Shown: piece after piece, positions 25,044 through 37,700 of the stretch | Position numbering within the stretch: the first letter of the stretch is position 1 | Layout: every line of letters starts with the position of its first letter | DNA from: Henckelia pumila | Lineage: Eukaryota > Streptophyta > Magnoliopsida > Lamiales > Gesneriaceae | Assembly: GCF_033568475.1 (NCBI RefSeq) | Contig: NC_133120.1 | Coordinates: 88,182,151-88,246,150 of the forward strand | Length of the DNA: 64,000 nt | Direction of reading: 5' to 3' | The notes under the pieces: model-generated | The model's input: the letters and a program-made list of their open reading frames with translations, nothing else | The model's database searches: none | Told to the model about the DNA's origin: nothing | Program-made: the position numbers and the translations under genes

Positions 25044-28000
25044 ATGGCTTCGTCTAGTTCTCTTCTTCCACCTACTTCTCGCATCAATTTCACAGATCTT
25101 CAGAAATCTCTCGCCCTTTGTTCGCCCTACTGCTGCAACTATAATAAGCCCACAAGTTTTGTGGCTGCGCCTACCGCTCATTCACTTCGCCTAGGTTGGT
25201 ATTTTTTTCTTCTGTTTTGGTTCTTCCTGTGATCCGATTGCGGTCAGTAATGGTTGATTTCCTGTTAAAATTAGACTCATTTGTTCGTTATTTTTGAAAT
25301 CGATGGAGAAGTTTGGTAGGACAATGTTAATCATGTGAGTTAGTTGCGTGGTGGTTGGTGTTAATTTTTACTCGGGGTCTTTTTGCTGTTGATTTGAGCA
25401 TCGTTTGCAGGTTTTGAATTATCAATTGAGAAGCCGAGAAAGAAAGATAACATTTTGCATACATTGGCTGTTCGGCAGTTGACTGGATCACTTACCTCTG
25501 CCGAGGGTCTTCGGTTTGCCATCGTGTGTAAATTTAGTTTACTTGTTCTGCTTTTTTTTTTTTTTCCTCTAGAGTTATTTACGTTTCTATCATAATTGGT
25601 GTTGAGCTTCTGAATCTGATTTATTTGGTGTGAAGGTGGTGGCGCGGTTCAACGAGATTGTCACCAAGCCTCTTTTAGAGGGAGCCTTGAAAACTTTTAA
25701 GCAATATTCGGTTAAAGAAGAAGATATTGATGTTAGTCATCTGACTGCTAATTATTCTTCAATTACATCGTTGTACATGAACATTATATAGATGTTTGGA
25801 ATTTGAAAGTGGCTGTATATGCACTATCCAAGTTTAGTTGTATGTATAACATTCGATGCAGGAGATTTTTTTTCCCCTAAAAACATTGTGCATATTAACA
25901 TTTGCTCCCCATACATCTTTGCCATCCAAAGCTTATGATCATTTTTATCAAACAGTGCTAGTGTCTCAGTATTATGATAGTACCTTTTTGTTTTTTGTTT
26001 TTTTTGTAAATTTACAACTTTATCCCAACACTGAAGACCTGAATCATGTTTCTTCTCAATTAACGAACAAATTCAAGGAGGCTTTGATTTGAGATCAGAG
26101 AATTTCACGAAAATCGATTTAAAGAAAGCCGGGGAAAAACATATGTGCGATTAAGTGTGGATTGTATATTTGTTTCCTATCATGATTCTGTTATACTGGT
26201 AAAGTATTAGTGGAAACATGCAAAATACAGAACCAACCTAGAAGGAGAAAACATTATTGTGTGCTACTGGTAGCAATGAGACCTGCGAGAGTGACTTTGA
26301 TTCAGCCTTTGTGCTGCAGTGTTATGTGGAAAATCTTCTGGGAAAAAGTTGCATCCTTTATGCGTTTTGGTTTCTTGTAAGTGACGCTGAAAAATTGCAT
26401 TGTTTCTCATCTTACCTTAGGTTGTTTGGGTTCCTGGTAGTTTTGAAATTGGCTTGGTTGCTGAGAAACTTGGAAAATCACAAAAATACCAAGCAATCGT
26501 GTGTATTGGAGCTGTGGTAAGCTTTCTTGTCACAGGTTCTAAGTTTCGTGGTTACCTCCCACTTCTTGCTCTGCCAATTTGTGATGTCCTTTTTTTTATG
26601 CTCATATATGCCTGCTATCTATGAGTTTTTATTCTTGTTATTGATTGATGCATCTGTTGTTGCCTTTTGTAAGTAATTGACTTCTCTTTTGTATCCTTTT
26701 TGACCAGTAGATTAGAGGTGATACCACCCACTATGATGCTGTGGCCAATTCTTCTGCTTCTGGAGTATTATCAGCTGGTCTGAATTCAGGTGAGTTATGC
26801 ATGACAGAATAAAATAAAAAGTCGGTGCATTTAAAATCTCCCCCCCCCCCCCCCTCCCCCCCTTCCAGGCATTTTGAGTTTCACTTAATGCTTTGTTTTG
26901 CTTGTTGGATTTATATGCAATGTACTACCAGTATGACGTTCTTTCTTTTTTGCTGTTAATGTTTTCTAGACATCTGTTCAAGAGCATGTTTTGCTTTTGC
27001 GTAGCTTGTTGATTTCTTTAACAGAAATGACAGATGATGCAAATATTTATTTATTGGTCATTTTATGTACAAAAAGGTAGGTATTCTTGAGTGCAATTCC
27101 TTCAATTTTGTTGCTTCGTCATTGTTTATCATTCTTGGCAATGATTTTCCTGTATATGTGATATCTATTGTTTACGAAGCAGCTGAAGTTTATTTATATA
27201 GATGTACTAAATGGGTAATAGTCAGTCCATGTGGAATCTGAAAATGTAAATGTATTTCAAATAAATTCCTATAGTCCTTTCTCGGGGTTGGAATGATCAT
27301 GTGTCCCCAGGGGCAAAAGGGCCGATTGGTTTGTCGGATACCAGAAATCTAGCTTGGGTTTACAGATGTTCATTCTTAAAAAATATTTTATCCTTGGTTT
27401 TTCTTGCCTCCAGCCTCTTTTGTTGTGGTCTTGATGAGTTCTTCATTTTAATAAGAATTAACATTTAAGAAAAGAATAAGGAGTAAAACCAATGCACAAT
27501 GATTTACGATGCTTCATCTTTTTTCCTAGTCCCAATGCCCTGAAACAATTTTTGGCCATCCTTCACTTTATTGCTTCCATTTACCCCAAGTCCAAGCTGC
27601 AACGACAAGAGAGTGCTTGGATAGGATATTGCGGTGTTGGAATTTTTTTTAATCTTTGGATTTATCATTCAGGTCGAGCTGTTGTTGAATGGACTTCCGT
27701 GCAAAGCGTATTAGCATATGTCTAATGATTGTTGTAGTCTTGATTGATGGATGTGTAACTGTATTCTATTGACTTGCAGGCGTGCCTTGCATATTTGGTG
27801 TTTTGACGTGTGATAGCATGGAGCAGGTAAATTGGCAGAGAAAATATTTGCGTGTTTGTGGGATTTATACATATGTTGAAATACAGGAGTGTTTGTTGGA
27901 TCTATACATATGTTGAAATACAGGACTGTTACTTCATAATAAAATTGCTTTATAATTATTTTTCAGGCATTAAACCGAGCAGGTGGTAAGTCGGGAAATA

Positions 28001-28353
28001 AAGGTGCTGAAGCAGCTCTAACAGCTGTAAGTTGACTACAAATTAACATTCCTGTTCTCCTTTTCACTTTCTGAAGTTGGTCACTGGTCAGTTGATTTCC
28101 TCAATAACTAGTCTTGTGGATGACTAAGCCCAGTAATACTCCCTTGATTAGTGCCATTTTCATTCTACTAGTTCTTCACTCGGTTTCATGAAGCTTACAG
28201 CATGCAGCATGAACTGTCACAAAATTTGATTTTACTTGGATTTTTTTAAAAAGTTAATCCAAATATGTTGGTTATCGATTCTTGATTGTTAAGTGGTCTC
28301 GCAATTGGCAGATTGAGATGGCATCTTTATTCGAGCATCATCTCAAGCTTTGA
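25044..28353 (+). CDS. COS1: 6,7-dimethyl-8-ribityllumazine synthase, chloroplast precursor
   Basis: This enzyme makes 6,7-dimethyl-8-ribityllumazine, the penultimate step of riboflavin synthesis, in plastids. Eight exons with GT-AG borders are inferred: 25044-25194, 25411-25523, 25636-25731, 26421-26516, 26711-26789, 27780-27826, 27967-28026 and 28312-28353. They sum to 684 nt, 227 residues, the length I recall for the Arabidopsis protein. Residues 1 to about 65 are Ser/Thr-rich and poor in acidic residues, like a transit peptide. The core starts near [11 protein letters not shown]. Family blocks are visible: FAIVVARFNE (87-95), WVPGSFEI (123-130), IRGDTTHYD (153-161, with the catalytic His) and the C-terminal [11 protein letters not shown] and MASLFEHHL. 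All exon phases agree. The gene appears intact. The symbol follows the Arabidopsis orthologue as recalled. Confidence 0.96.
26839..26863. repeat. Poly-C run in an intron
   Basis: A nearly pure C homopolymer of about 25 bp, broken by two T residues, lies in intron 5 of the lumazine synthase gene. Such runs are prone to length error in assemblies. Confidence 0.9.
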
Positions 28354-28770
28354 CACAGCGCTCGCCTGCCGTCCGAGGCTTTGCCGCATTGTGCTTTGCC
28401 TTTCGAAACAACCGAAAGTATCTGCCCATTTCTGCGGTCGCTCATGAGTTTGTATCTCTTAGAAACTAAATTATTCCTCAACTTGGTTTGAACTTTGGGA
28501 ATGAATCTTGTTTATTTTTACTCTTTACTTGATAATTAAAACAAGTTTGTGGATCTTTTATATACGTGCTCTTCGTCACCTACGGAATAAATTAAATTTT
28601 GTGATACGCATTTTATTCTTGAAAAGATTACTGTGGGTTGAAAAGGAGATGGAAAATATGAAGGAAAACAAAGAAAGGCTACCGTTCAAAGTGAATCATG
28701 TATTCATGAAGTGCTCGTCTTCTCTCTCTATTTTTTTCCGCATTTAGTCTTTCAACTTATTTAGATGCAG
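28354..28770. other. 3' region of the lumazine synthase gene
   Basis: 3' UTR and spacer. No further gene is visible; a 79-codon ORF (28508-28747) has no recognisable features. Confidence 0.6.
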
Positions 28771-29015
28771 GTGGGTCACTAATTGGGTGTTCAAGTTGGT
28801 GAAGTAGGTGGACTTTTGGCCAGAAGCCAGAGTTCAATTCCTCTTGGTCCCATCAACATCTTCTTGGATTAGTCTGTCACACAGGGCTTGCCTAGTGTGG
28901 TTTAGGCCAAGAGTTCAATTCCTCCTAGTCCTTACCAACACCTTCAGGTTATTGCATTAGTCCGGTAGTTTATCCAGTGCGCACCGAAAGATAGCGGCTG
29001 CGGTTCTCATGTAAT
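28771..29015 (+). mobile_element. Probable tRNA-derived SINE, Au-like
   Basis: The phrase GAGTTCAATTCCTC, similar to a pol III B box, occurs twice (about 28831-28844 and 28911-28924). Downstream are GGGCTTGCCTAGTGTGGTTT and GATAGCGGCTGCGG, which I associate with the body and tail of plant Au-type SINEs. The end runs into an A-rich tail. The doubled B-box segment suggests two partial copies. The assignment rests on memory of the family consensus. Confidence 0.5.
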
Positions 29016-29275
29016 AAAAAATGTATTTCGATTTTTTTTTTTTGTTTATAATAAAAGGGGTATATATTTTTATTAGAACGAGAGAGCGTTGAGACTTTTC
29101 TAATGATACTACTACTATTATCTACAAGTTAAAAAAAAATTAGCACAATTATCTTATAAAATTTAACATATTTTCAGTGTAGAGATTATTCATAATACTA
29201 ATTTAATTCAAACAATATATATAATAAAAACTGTTTTTTTGTTTGTTTGTTTTTGTTTTTCGCAATTTCATTGTG

Positions 29276-29343
<68 letters not shown>

Positions 29344-30046
29344 TGAATTTAAAATTTGGCATATCTTGAGATCACTCTGCACTTACATAGAGTATATAGT
29401 ATATAATTTTTATCCTTTATTTTTTTTTATTAAAATTGAATTTATGAAAAGATCTTTAAAAAACTTATTAAAAATAAGAAAATCTTAATTTTAGTTTTAT
29501 TTTTTTTAACAAGAATTAAAAAAAAAATTTAATAATCGACACGTACACAGAGACTAGACTAGTAATTGATTCTTGTAACAATAATTTGTTTAGCGATGAC
29601 CAGGCAATGTTGCCACGTGGGACTCCATATCCATCATACCCTCACGATGTCGGCAACTCACAATAATCGAAGTTTACAGATTTTATTTATTTTTTTGTGT
29701 TTTTGTTTCGAACAACATTTTTTTTAAATTTTAAAACGCATATAAATTAATTAATTTGACCAAATAGTTAATCCTGTTGAATATCAGAAGGTAGACTTAA
29801 GTTATATTATATTTAACTAATACCACTGTTCTTTTATATAAATGAATAAATTCATGATTTGAGTTTTATTAGAAAGTTTATAAAATATATTTAATTTTTT
29901 TAATTAAATAATACCACTTCTTTGTTATTTTATAAATGAATTCATAATACTTATATTTGCTGGACAGATTAAAGATAATCTTCGGATTCATCTGTCTCCC
30001 TCTCAAGTTTGCTGCCGACTTCACTTGTTTTCAACTCTTGTTACAG
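29016..30046. other. Spacer and promoter region of the LEA gene
   Basis: AT-rich, with a (TA)n(AAT)n microsatellite at about 29277-29343. A G-box is listed separately. The 5' UTR exon is likely near 29990-30046. Confidence 0.6.
29614..29619 (+). promoter_or_regulatory. G-box / ABRE-like CACGTG
   Basis: GCCACGTGG lies about 430 bp before the inferred 5' UTR splice donor of the LEA gene. A second ACGT core (GACACGTAC) is at about 29538-29546. In plants such sites bind bZIP factors that mediate ABA and dehydration response, which fits a LEA gene. No functional evidence is available here. Confidence 0.45.
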
Positions 30047-30674
30047 GTTTGGTCTTTTCTCTTTTGGCGATTCGTGTTGAATATGTCTTTTGAATGTGGA
30101 AAAATGGTGATCATTTGATGGTCCCCGGTTTCTCTTTATTTCTGACTCAAATCACCAAATCTGGGAACCCTGTGTTCTTTTCTCTAGATTTTTCAGAATT
30201 TGTTCATGATCTAGCGTGTGCATTTTTTTTAATCTTGATTTTGGGTTCTAGATCTCAAGATTTATGTGGGGGTTCTGAGCTTTTTGTACGCAAATCTTGA
30301 TTAAATGAAAGTGAACGCCAAGAAATATGGGCTTTGACCGATGATAGAATCGATAAGTTATGTATTAAAATGTCGATGGAGAAAAGATCCAATCTTTTTT
30401 CAGATTTGTGTGCACTTTCATCTTGATGTTGTTGCTTTACAACTTTCATTTGCTCTGTATAATTTTCTGAAAGGGAGGTTGAATGATCTGTGACTTTGTA
30501 ATGTGTCTTGTTGCTTTAGAATTGAAATCCCACGTTTTAAATCACTGTTATTGAAAGATCAGCTCACCCGTTTGTGGCTACTGCACTTTCAAGATTGTTT
30601 TTTTTTTTATCGTTTTATTTTGTCTATAAAAACATAATAAAATTTCTGTAACTTTTTTATTGTTTCTTGATTAG
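30047..30674 (+). other. Inferred 5' UTR intron of the LEA gene
   Basis: A donor (ACAG|GTTTGG) at 30047 and an acceptor (TTGATTAG|AT) ending at 30674, two bases before the ATG, would frame a 628-bp leader intron. It is T-rich, as plant introns are. Inference only. Confidence 0.5.
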
Positions 30675-30676
30675 AT

Positions 30677-31606
30677 ATGGCATCTTGTGATAAACCTGAG
30701 ATTGTTGAAAGGGAAGACAAGAAAGACGAAGAGAAAGGTGGATTTCTCGACAAGGTTAAGGATTTCATCCATGATATTGGTGAGAAAATTGAGGGAACTA
30801 TAGGATTTGGGAAGCCAACTGCTGATGTTACTGCCATTCATATACCTCACATAAATCTCGAAAAGGCAGATTTTATTGTCGATGTCCTTGTGAAGAATCC
30901 AAATCCTATCCCAATCCCTCTGATCGACATAAACTACTTAATCGAGAGTGATGAAAGGAAATTGATTTCTGGTTTGATTCCAGATGCTGGAACAATTCAT
31001 GCACATGGTTCAGAGACAGTTAAGATACCTATTTGTTTAATATATGATGATATCAAAAGCACTTACAATGATTTAAAGCCGGGTAGTATCATTCCTTACC
31101 GAATTAAGGTTGACCTCATAGTGGATGTGCCGGTTCTTGGAAGGCTTACATTGCCACTCGAGAAGACTGGGGAAATACCAATACCCTATAAACCAGATAT
31201 TGATATTGAGAAGATCCATTTTGAGAAGTTTTCTTTTGAAGAAACCATTGCAACTCTTCATTTGAAGTTGGAAAATAAGAACGATTTTGACTTGGGGCTT
31301 AATGATCTTGACTACGAGTTTTGGCTATGTGACGTGAGCGTTGCAAGTGCTGACCTTGCAAAATCTGCTAATCTTGAAAAGAATGGAATCACCTTCATCG
31401 ACATTCCTATTAATTTTAGGCCAAAGGATTGCGGTTCTGCTGTTTGGGACATGATTCGAGGAAGAGGAACTGGATATTCCATGAAAGGAACTATAAACGT
31501 GGACACTCCTTTTGGGCCGATGAAGTTACCAATTTCCAAGGAGGGTGGTACCACTCGTCTTAAGAAGAATAGGGAAGATGGAGGTGATGATGATGATGAG
31601 GTATAG
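30677..31606 (+). CDS. Late embryogenesis abundant protein, LEA_2 family, two WHy-like domains
   Basis: 309 residues in one exon, ending TAG. Residues about 20-45 form an amphipathic segment (GFLDKVKDFIHDIGEKIE). Two LEA_2 domains follow, at about 65-165 and 185-290. Each shows the family's NPNPIPIPLIDINY-like or NKNDFDLGLNDLDYEFWL-like β-strand block. The C-terminus is Lys/Arg- then Asp-rich. LEA_2 proteins are β-rich, unlike the disordered LEA groups, and are linked to desiccation and stress tolerance; a cytosolic location is likely because no signal peptide is seen. I take it as the counterpart of Arabidopsis At2g44060, which also has two domains. An acceptor just before the ATG and an upstream donor suggest a leader intron. 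Confidence 0.93.
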   Translation: MASCDKPEIVEREDKKDEEKGGFLDKVKDFIHDIGEKIEGTIGFGKPTADVTAIHIPHINLEKADFIVDVLVKNPNPIPIPLIDINYLIESDERKLISGLIPDAGTIHAHGSETVKIPICLIYDDIKSTYNDLKPGSIIPYRIKVDLIVDVPVLGRLTLPLEKTGEIPIPYKPDIDIEKIHFEKFSFEETIATLHLKLENKNDFDLGLNDLDYEFWLCDVSVASADLAKSANLEKNGITFIDIPINFRPKDCGSAVWDMIRGRGTGYSMKGTINVDTPFGPMKLPISKEGGTTRLKKNREDGGDDDDEV

Positions 31607-32362
31607 TAAGAGCAGTACCTAGTTGTGCTGCGTGATTTTCTTTCATTCTCTCATTTGGTAATAAATATTTTTCACGTTTTAAGTCCTCTATGGCCTCGGC
31701 ATTCTTTACATGTGTATAACCTGCAGTGAACTGAAATTTGAGCTACTTGTACATCAACATACGGTAAAGAACCTAAAGAATAGATGATCTTTTATATTAT
31801 GGACCTACTCTTACTCTCCAACAATCTGTGGTATTACATTTGTGAGGTAGTACACGTGTCATGAAGGAAAATTCATTTCATTCTTAGGCTAACCTTTGAA
31901 TTTTAGAATAGTTTTAAATTATGTCCACTCTCCGTTTCTAATGCTTGTTCATGAGGAGCGTTTCCCGTTTCTTTTTTCCTATGTAATGCATCATGATCCG
32001 AGATTAAACTCTCTTTATTTGCATTGTCACTCTCTTTCGAAACATTCTTCCTATCATGGTCTGATGTGTCGATTTGTGTTATACAGGAATGAGGATACCG
32101 CTGGCTCGCTGGTGCTGGTGGCTTGATCTTCTGCTACAATTAAATAAGTATATCTGAACTTGAACTTAGGCACTATTATGAAGACTCAATGGTTACTTTG
32201 TTTTTCAAAATATGGTCGAGGCAGTTTCTTGAAATGTTTTGGAGTGGTTGATTGATGTGTGTTTTGAATCGCTAAGTGTTACTCTTTCGTGCATAATTCA
32301 TAGCCTTAGGCACAAAAGTTGTTTTGTGTGTCTAGCCCACTAAAACAGAACAAAAACAAATT
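31607..32362. other. 3' region of LEA gene and spacer
   Basis: Contains the 3' UTR. A 76-codon ORF (31896-32126) shows no recognisable feature. Confidence 0.6.
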
Positions 32363-32474
32363 AAGGTGGTGTTTGCGACTTTTAAAAACAAATTATTAAA
32401 GATTTTTCTTAACAAATTTGATGAGGAAAAATTCATAATCATTGTTATTAGAGGTTCCAAATACTACTTTAACA
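32363..32474. mobile_element. Small MITE, hAT-like ends
   Basis: The left end AAGGTGGTGTTTGCGAC and the reverse complement of the right end AAAGTAGTATTTGGAAC match at about 12 of 17 positions. Total about 112 bp. A related end (AAGGTAGTGTTTGCAAC) lies at 21874-21890 without a clear partner. Confidence 0.5.
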
Positions 32475-33411
32475 AATCAACTTTTTTTTGCCCCTTTTTG
32501 GTATGAATTATGATTATGTTATTTGTATTGATTGACATGCACATGCAGCAGCAAGGTCCAAATTAACCGAGCAAAAGTTAAATTTCTAAATTTTCTTCAT
32601 TTAATTTAATTTGGCTGGTCAGTTGGTGGCTTCAATTCAAGGGAAAATATAGTTCAGAACTATTTATGGCATAGAAAAATTAGGGGTGAGCAAAAATCAA
32701 ATCAAACCAAACGGTTGGCTTGGATTTATTTTTTTTTCTATTCGTTTGAATTGATTCTAAAATCGGGAAAATTAGTTTGGTCAAGGTTTTGATTTAAAAA
32801 ATCCAAACCAAATTGATCTACATAAATATATAATTTTTTTAAATCATATATAGATATCTTTTAGTTTAGATCGTATCAAAAATTGATAATAGATGGTACT
32901 TCTACAAGTTTTAAAAGCTGAATGATTTTATTTTGAGAATTTATATTTTTTAAATAAAATTCGTAATATCATCAATCGTAATTATAATATTAAATTATTT
33001 AGTATAATTAGTACTCATATTTTTCTAAATGATGTTTAAAAATAATCAAAAAATTCCTTTAAACAAAAAACAAATTTTGGTTTGGTTTTTAATTATCATA
33101 GTTTGATTTAATTTGCAAATTTATAAAAAACAATGGTACTGCTTTGGTTCGAGTTTTTTTATCGCAAACCAAACCAATCCAATCCAATTTTGTTCAATAG
33201 TTGTTACAAAACAATGGAGGGGGTAATATTTTGTTACAACAATCATTGATTGATATGTGTAATAATTTATATGTTTAAAAAACTATTATATCAATTGATA
33301 ATAGAAGCTTAACAAATAAAATTAACTATCAATGTAACAAATAATGTTACAATAATTGTCATATGTGAATTTTTTCCGATAACAATGAAGATATAATAAA
33401 GTAACAAGCAG
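32475..33411. other. AT-rich spacer, possible diverged hAT-type MITE
   Basis: From 32685 the phrase TAGGGGTGAGCAAAAATC followed by AACCAAAC words, and near 33165-33200 CAAACCAAACCAATCC, resemble the two ends of a common plant hAT-MITE family. The right terminus is diverged, so the call is weak. Confidence 0.35.
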
Positions 33412-33929
33412 CAATTTTGGATCAAAATAGAGAAAATGATGACTTTAGTCATCATATTTGTACATGAAAACACTTTTGGTCCTTGCACATTTTTATGTAA
33501 CACTTGCGGTCATTAAAGTTCAAAAAATGTGATACATTTAGTCGATGTCGTTATCTTTAACTATAAGTTTAAGGAAATGACTAAATATGTCATACTTTAT
33601 AAACTTTAGGGGGAAAAATGTAATATTTAAATTTATTAAAATTTAAAAATAACAAATTATTAATAAGGATCATAACACGGTAAAATTTATGTTTATTATA
33701 TAAATATAAATCTATTTATTTTATCATATTTTATTTAAAAAATTAATAATGTAATTTTTGCCTAGTAAAAAAATCACATTTTTTTAATGGAAAAAAAATC
33801 ACATTTTGAAAAGAATAAGTCAAGTAATCTAGTTTATTTATAAAAATGTGTTTTATTTATATTTTATAAGTTTTGTGTTAAATAAAAAAAATGATTTTTA
33901 GTCGAATCTTATGGATATTCATGCTTTTA

Positions 33930-33961
<32 letters not shown>

Positions 33962-34496
33962 TATATAAAATAAATAAATAAATTTGAATAAAGTCAAATC
34001 ATTTGGGTAAACTTATTTTAGAAGGTAAAAAATTTTGTTCACAAATAAAGTGACAAGATAAAGAACTTTTAAAAACACAAGATAAATAAAAATCGATACT
34101 GTAAAATTATATCTTGGTATGTTTTTTTTTTACTATGTTTGAATTTTGTAGAAAAATTATTTCAAAATTTATATGTATATTTATAATAAAATAAAGGGGA
34201 AAATAACATAAAGGTGACTTTATTATCATATTATTCTTAGTAATAAAATTAATATAATCTAATATTTTAATATAACATTTCTAGTCCCTGAATTTTAAAA
34301 AATGTGATGTATTTAATTCTTGTTGTTAACTTTATGATTAAAGATAACGGCAAGGACTAAATATGTCACATATTTTTTAAATTTAAGGACCAAATTTCCA
34401 AAAGTGTTGTGTTATCTTGAAATGTTTAGAGATAAAAAAAAATGTTTTAGTATGAAAGCATGTAGACTAAAATCATCATTTTCCGCATCAAAATAT
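33412..34496. mobile_element. Foldback or MULE-like element with long inverted repeats
   Basis: About 180-200 bp at the left (GAAAATGATGACTTTAGTC, then CACTTTTGGTCCTT, then a TTATCTTTAA block) recur reverse-complemented in the same order at the right end (34263-34490). The centre is AT-rich without ORFs. The boundary is not sharp and I found no clean target duplication. Confidence 0.6.
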
Positions 34497-34768
34497 ATAC
34501 CACCTTCTCATAATTTCCTTCTCCTTTAGTCCAACAAAAGTGAGATTAAAAGTGGCCAATTTACAAACCAAAAACCACCTCACATCCCTAACCAAATTCC
34601 ACATAGTTTCCACTGCGGAAAGTTTCACTCATATTCAAGTTGGTTGTGAATCGCCAACCTGAGACGATGCATCTTCATTCAACACGGCTAATTTCGGATA
34701 TTATTATATGAGAAGGAAAATTGAGTAGAGGGAGAGAGATTTCCATAAGATAAGGAGTCCTTGTCTTC

Positions 34769-37700
34769 TTATGGAGCCAAACGACTTACAGCTGGGTGGA
34801 GTAAAAAAGGAGGAAGATGATGCTCCAATACTGCCAGTAACTCTGTCCTTTGGCCCGGCTCGTCTAGTACCACCCCTCCAAGTCTTCTTGCAGCTTCCAC
34901 CAACTGCCCACGATGCTTCTGTGATAATAGATTGCCTCCGGCCTTGATGCACTCCCTGTACAAAGGCAGATATGCTATCGCCACCCTCAAGGGACCAGGC
35001 AGATCACTTAAACAGATGGGAGATTCGCCCCATTTCATGATTTGAACCAAGTTTGAGAAATGCACTTCTCCTTGTCCCAGTCCATCCAAGAAAGCTGCCT
35101 CTGACCAGTACTCTTGAAGAAAATCACGGAGCTCGGGGGCAACAGCCTCATCTTCAGATCTGGCGATCGTGTCAGCAACAGCATAAGTAGCAGCAGGATC
35201 CCGTAAAAAGTCGGAATGGAGGAGAAATGCTACCCCAGCGAGAGACCCACCGCTTCTTTCGCCTGCCGCCTTCAGAATTTCAATGCTGAGGGCAGCAAGA
35301 ATGTGCTGGGGAACGTGGGGCAGAAGATATGCAGCAGCCTCTACTTGACTGCTAGATGTGGCAGCTGTGAGGGCGAGGCACAGTTCCATGTCTCGGCAAC
35401 CCCTTTGAACAAACCACTCAACAACTGGTATGCAACCCCTCTCAGCAGCTCGCATAAGAGGACCCAAGAAAGCCATAGCATTACCCTCTTCCACAAGACA
35501 CTCCATTGTACTGATTTTACCATAATGTGAAGCGAAACCCAGTGCCAGGTCAACATCCACATCTAAGCTGTTTCTTTGCGCAATCTAGCACCCAAAGTGA
35601 ACCAAAACACGTTAATATAGAGCACTAAACCAAATCGTTCAGTTCAAAACTTACAACTGCAATTTTCCATAAGAATATAAATCACGGGATTGATCAAATC
35701 ATAGGCATGAATGAGCAAAGAAAGTCAAGTCAACACTCAACACCAATATCAGAACACACAAGAGCATGGGCAAACACAATTATCCGTGAAAAAAGGACAG
35801 TATTTGTAAAACATTCAGGATTGTACACACTAACTGTCCATGAAAGCACATACAACAGATAACATTCAATCATCACTATTGTGTTCTCCTATTGGAAGAT
35901 GGATTGTCAGAAAAATATAAAATCTAAAACACATCAAGCAAGAAACAACCTTCAAAATTCCGATAATGCAGGAAGCGTAATCAAACAAAGGCCAATTTCT
36001 TCAGGGAAAGGTCCTTGTTGTTTTGCTAAATGTTCTGGTGCCTGATGGCATCTGACCTAAGCCATTGTTTTTGCCACATAGTGTTTACAAGCTTAAATTC
36101 ATAGATATCAATATTTAATGGCCAAGATGACACTATAAGCAGTGATGCTTAGCATCAACCCATCATTTAATTCGTAGAATCACCCGAAAGTAAAGTGCGA
36201 CAGAGTACAGCATTGATTAACACTAAATGTCTAAATGTTCCTTCCTTCCTAGCAAGTGTCTTTATGTAATCCATCCCGGATATTCAAAGCCAGAGTAAGT
36301 TTCATACTGATCTTGGCAATATCATACATGGTTTATTGTACTTGGCCTGCTAGAAACATGATGGTTTTTTTATGGTTTATGCAATGTATTGATTCTCTCT
36401 TTGTTCAAATTAAGTTGTATTTAATTGGGAACATGTATTACTTATATCCTCATGACTCATCTCTGGGAGACTTAGTTTTCTAGTCTGTCATTGATTTTTA
36501 ATGGCCTGGGTATGACCAATATATTAGTACATTGCTTTTGATAAATGAATTTCAATATTCTTATCTATCCAGCTTCACAACGTTGCAACAATCTAAGGAC
36601 GATAGTTGATAAATATATATATATATATATACACGTTGCACCAGGAATTAGATAACAGATACAGGGTACTCGTATGATTTAGAGGGGGTTGAGGTGAAAC
36701 GAAGCATGGCTGAAAGGATAAAAGATGCTAAAAGAATTATTGAAGTACATGACTAAAAAATGTGTCGTATGAGCTACTGATTCCAGGACTTGGAAAGATA
36801 AACGGCTAAAGTAACAACACTATTGAAATGGAGAAAGGGAAAAAGGGTGGGCAATGGAAGTTAAATCAATAGAATTTAACGAAAGGGAGAGGACAGTCAT
36901 CAAGCACCGCTCCAAATTGACCAAAAATATTTGCAACGTTGCACTAGTGAAACTATCAATGGCACAAATAGTTCATAAAATCATTGCTTAACAGCAATAA
37001 ATGTGATTACCTGCAATAAAATGCGAACAAGCTCTGTGCTCCCAAATCGTGAGGCCTCCAGAAAACATTGATTAACATTGTCTGCACCCCCCTCAACCAG
37101 CATCCCCAACAATCCTTGGATTGCAGTTGCTGATAAACCCGAGGACCAACCAGGATCAAATGAACTAGAAAAGAGCGTAAGTGGGAAGCAAGCTGCATCA
37201 AATGCCTCCGTAAAATCTTTTCCGGTAAGATGGCTCCCAGAAATATCTAGAAAGGTCTTAAAAGCAGATAACTGGAGCTGGATTCCAACGGCAGAGGGAT
37301 TACCCACTCTGTCCCTATTACCCTGGCAACGAGAATGGAAGCTTATACATTTAAGAGCCCACTCGGTAAATTTCTGAACCTTAGCACCAGCTTCCGCCTT
37401 CAAAACTTCATCCCCATTGCATTCCTGCAGTCTCTCATGCAACCTAGTAGGACATGACGCTAAAACTCTCAAACATGAAAAATATGTCTACAAACATGTG
37501 GAGAATTACAGTGAATGAAAAGAAAATGAAATATAACAACATTTTCGCATTTCGTTTCATCAATTTGACGAGACATCGACATAAAGTTTTCACCTTTTTA
37601 CTATAGAGAGCCATATTTCATGCTTAACTCGATTAGAACAACACTGAGTAAAAATCTTAAGTTCGAACGGAATCAATGGGGGACCCTTTAAAAGAGTTTC

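Noticed and set aside
28820-28930. Possible tRNA gene from the B-box-like phrases
   Set aside because: No cloverleaf with paired acceptor and anticodon arms could be drawn; a SINE fits better.
36256-36483. 75-codon ORF in intron 2 of the ankyrin gene
   Set aside because: No recognisable feature, and its position is fully explained as intron.
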